From Rummeliibacillus pycnus_A (GTDB taxonomy: Bacteria; Bacillota; Bacilli; Bacillales_A; Planococcaceae), in contig NZ_CP132291.1 of assembly GCF_044359855.1 (NCBI RefSeq), positions 2,790,001-2,854,000 of the forward strand: DNA of 64,000 nucleotides, written 5' to 3'. How positions within the stretch are numbered: the first letter of the stretch is position 1; every line of letters starts with the position of its first letter. Position numbers and translations under genes: made by a program. Below the pieces are notes generated by a model. The model was not told the DNA's origin. It worked only from the letters and a program-made list of their open reading frames with translations, and ran no database searches. Shown here in pieces: positions 63,731-64,000 of the stretch.

Positions 63731-64000
63731 ATGGCACCATATACCATTTTAGTAACAGATGATGACCAAGATATTCGAGATGGCATTGAAATTTATTTGA
63801 AAAACGAAGGGTACAACGTCTTAAAAGCAGCAAATGGTGTGGAAGCTCTCGAACAATTACTGGAGCATGAAATACATTTAATTATTTTAGATATTATGAT
63901 GCCAGAATTAGATGGGATCCAAACGACGTTTAAAATTCGAGCAGAACGTAATATCCCAATTATTATGCTTAGCGCCAAAGTAGAGGATTCAGATAAAATT
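63731..64000 (+). CDS. OmpR-type response regulator, partial (5' part)
   Basis: 90 codons visible; ATG after a GAGGTG-type site. Receiver domain with acidic pocket DDD (10-12), phosphoacceptor D54 in LIILDIMMPELDG, Thr/Ser switch IIMLSAK. The DNA-binding half lies beyond the window. VanR-like two-component systems start this way; a kinase probably follows. Confidence 0.85.
   Translation, partial: MAPYTILVTDDDQDIRDGIEIYLKNEGYNVLKAANGVEALEQLLEHEIHLIILDIMMPELDGIQTTFKIRAERNIPIIMLSAKVEDSDKI

Overview
The window is a chromosomal segment of a low-GC, endospore-forming Firmicute of the order Bacillales. The 16S/23S sequences, the long tRNA block behind the 5S gene, CotB-type spore coat proteins, a SAM riboswitch, SigL (sigma-54) promoters, and DesK, YocH and MprF homologues all point to Bacillus relatives. 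My impression is the Planococcaceae/Caryophanaceae (Lysinibacillus, Viridibacillus or Rummeliibacillus-like). That placement is inference and was not checked against a database.

Layout. 1-2.6 kb: three CotB-like spore coat genes on the minus strand. 3.3-9.9 kb: a complete rRNA operon with two promoters, 16S-23S-5S and 16 tRNAs, closed by a strong terminator. 10-20.4 kb: a putrescine-catabolism region with a PAS/AAA+ sigma-54 activator, aminobutyraldehyde dehydrogenase, putrescine aminotransferase, two polyamine-type APC permeases and an amidohydrolase. It has three matching -24/-12 promoters and paired upstream inverted repeats. 20.5-22.2 kb: a hemolysin III protein, a decayed YozG-like gene and a DUF3955 protein. 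22.4-27.7 kb: two 234-bp copies of a structured RNA gene (6S-like), each with a promoter and terminator, flanking a sulfur/amino-acid ABC importer operon with an acyl-CoA-dehydrogenase-like oxidoreductase. 27.8-28.3 kb: flavoenzyme pseudogene debris. 28.3-35.8 kb: HD hydrolase, DUF2269-like protein, class B PBP, ferritin, an orphan DesK kinase, thioesterase and XRE regulator. 36-42.8 kb: YocH-like wall hydrolase, MprF, an ABC exporter and a small coiled-coil membrane protein.

42.9-50.3 kb: a 44-codon microgene, M20 amidohydrolase, NhaC antiporter, an unusual HTH regulator, dipeptide epimerase, GNAT protein and nucleoside hydrolase. The NhaC gene and the regulator/epimerase divergent region carry the same tandem RCGAC operator at an 11-bp period. 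50.5-56.2 kb: metal handling (MntH with an MntR-like box; an FhuF-like protein with a Fur box) plus an EamA/EmrE-type transporter, peptidase T and a YhhN protein. Between the Fur box and a perfect terminator lies a candidate Fur-repressed small RNA that displays six C residues in a hairpin loop. 56.3-64 kb: a large unknown membrane protein, nitroreductase, the SAM riboswitch with metY, an ACT-less homoserine dehydrogenase, an excisionase-like protein, an EamA transporter and the start of an OmpR-type response regulator.

The strongest candidates for undescribed biology are the Fur-linked C-rich sRNA (about 53.0-53.2 kb), the duplicated structured RNA flanking the importer operon, the 11-bp-phased RCGAC operator pair, and the SigL putrescine regulon with its amidohydrolase.
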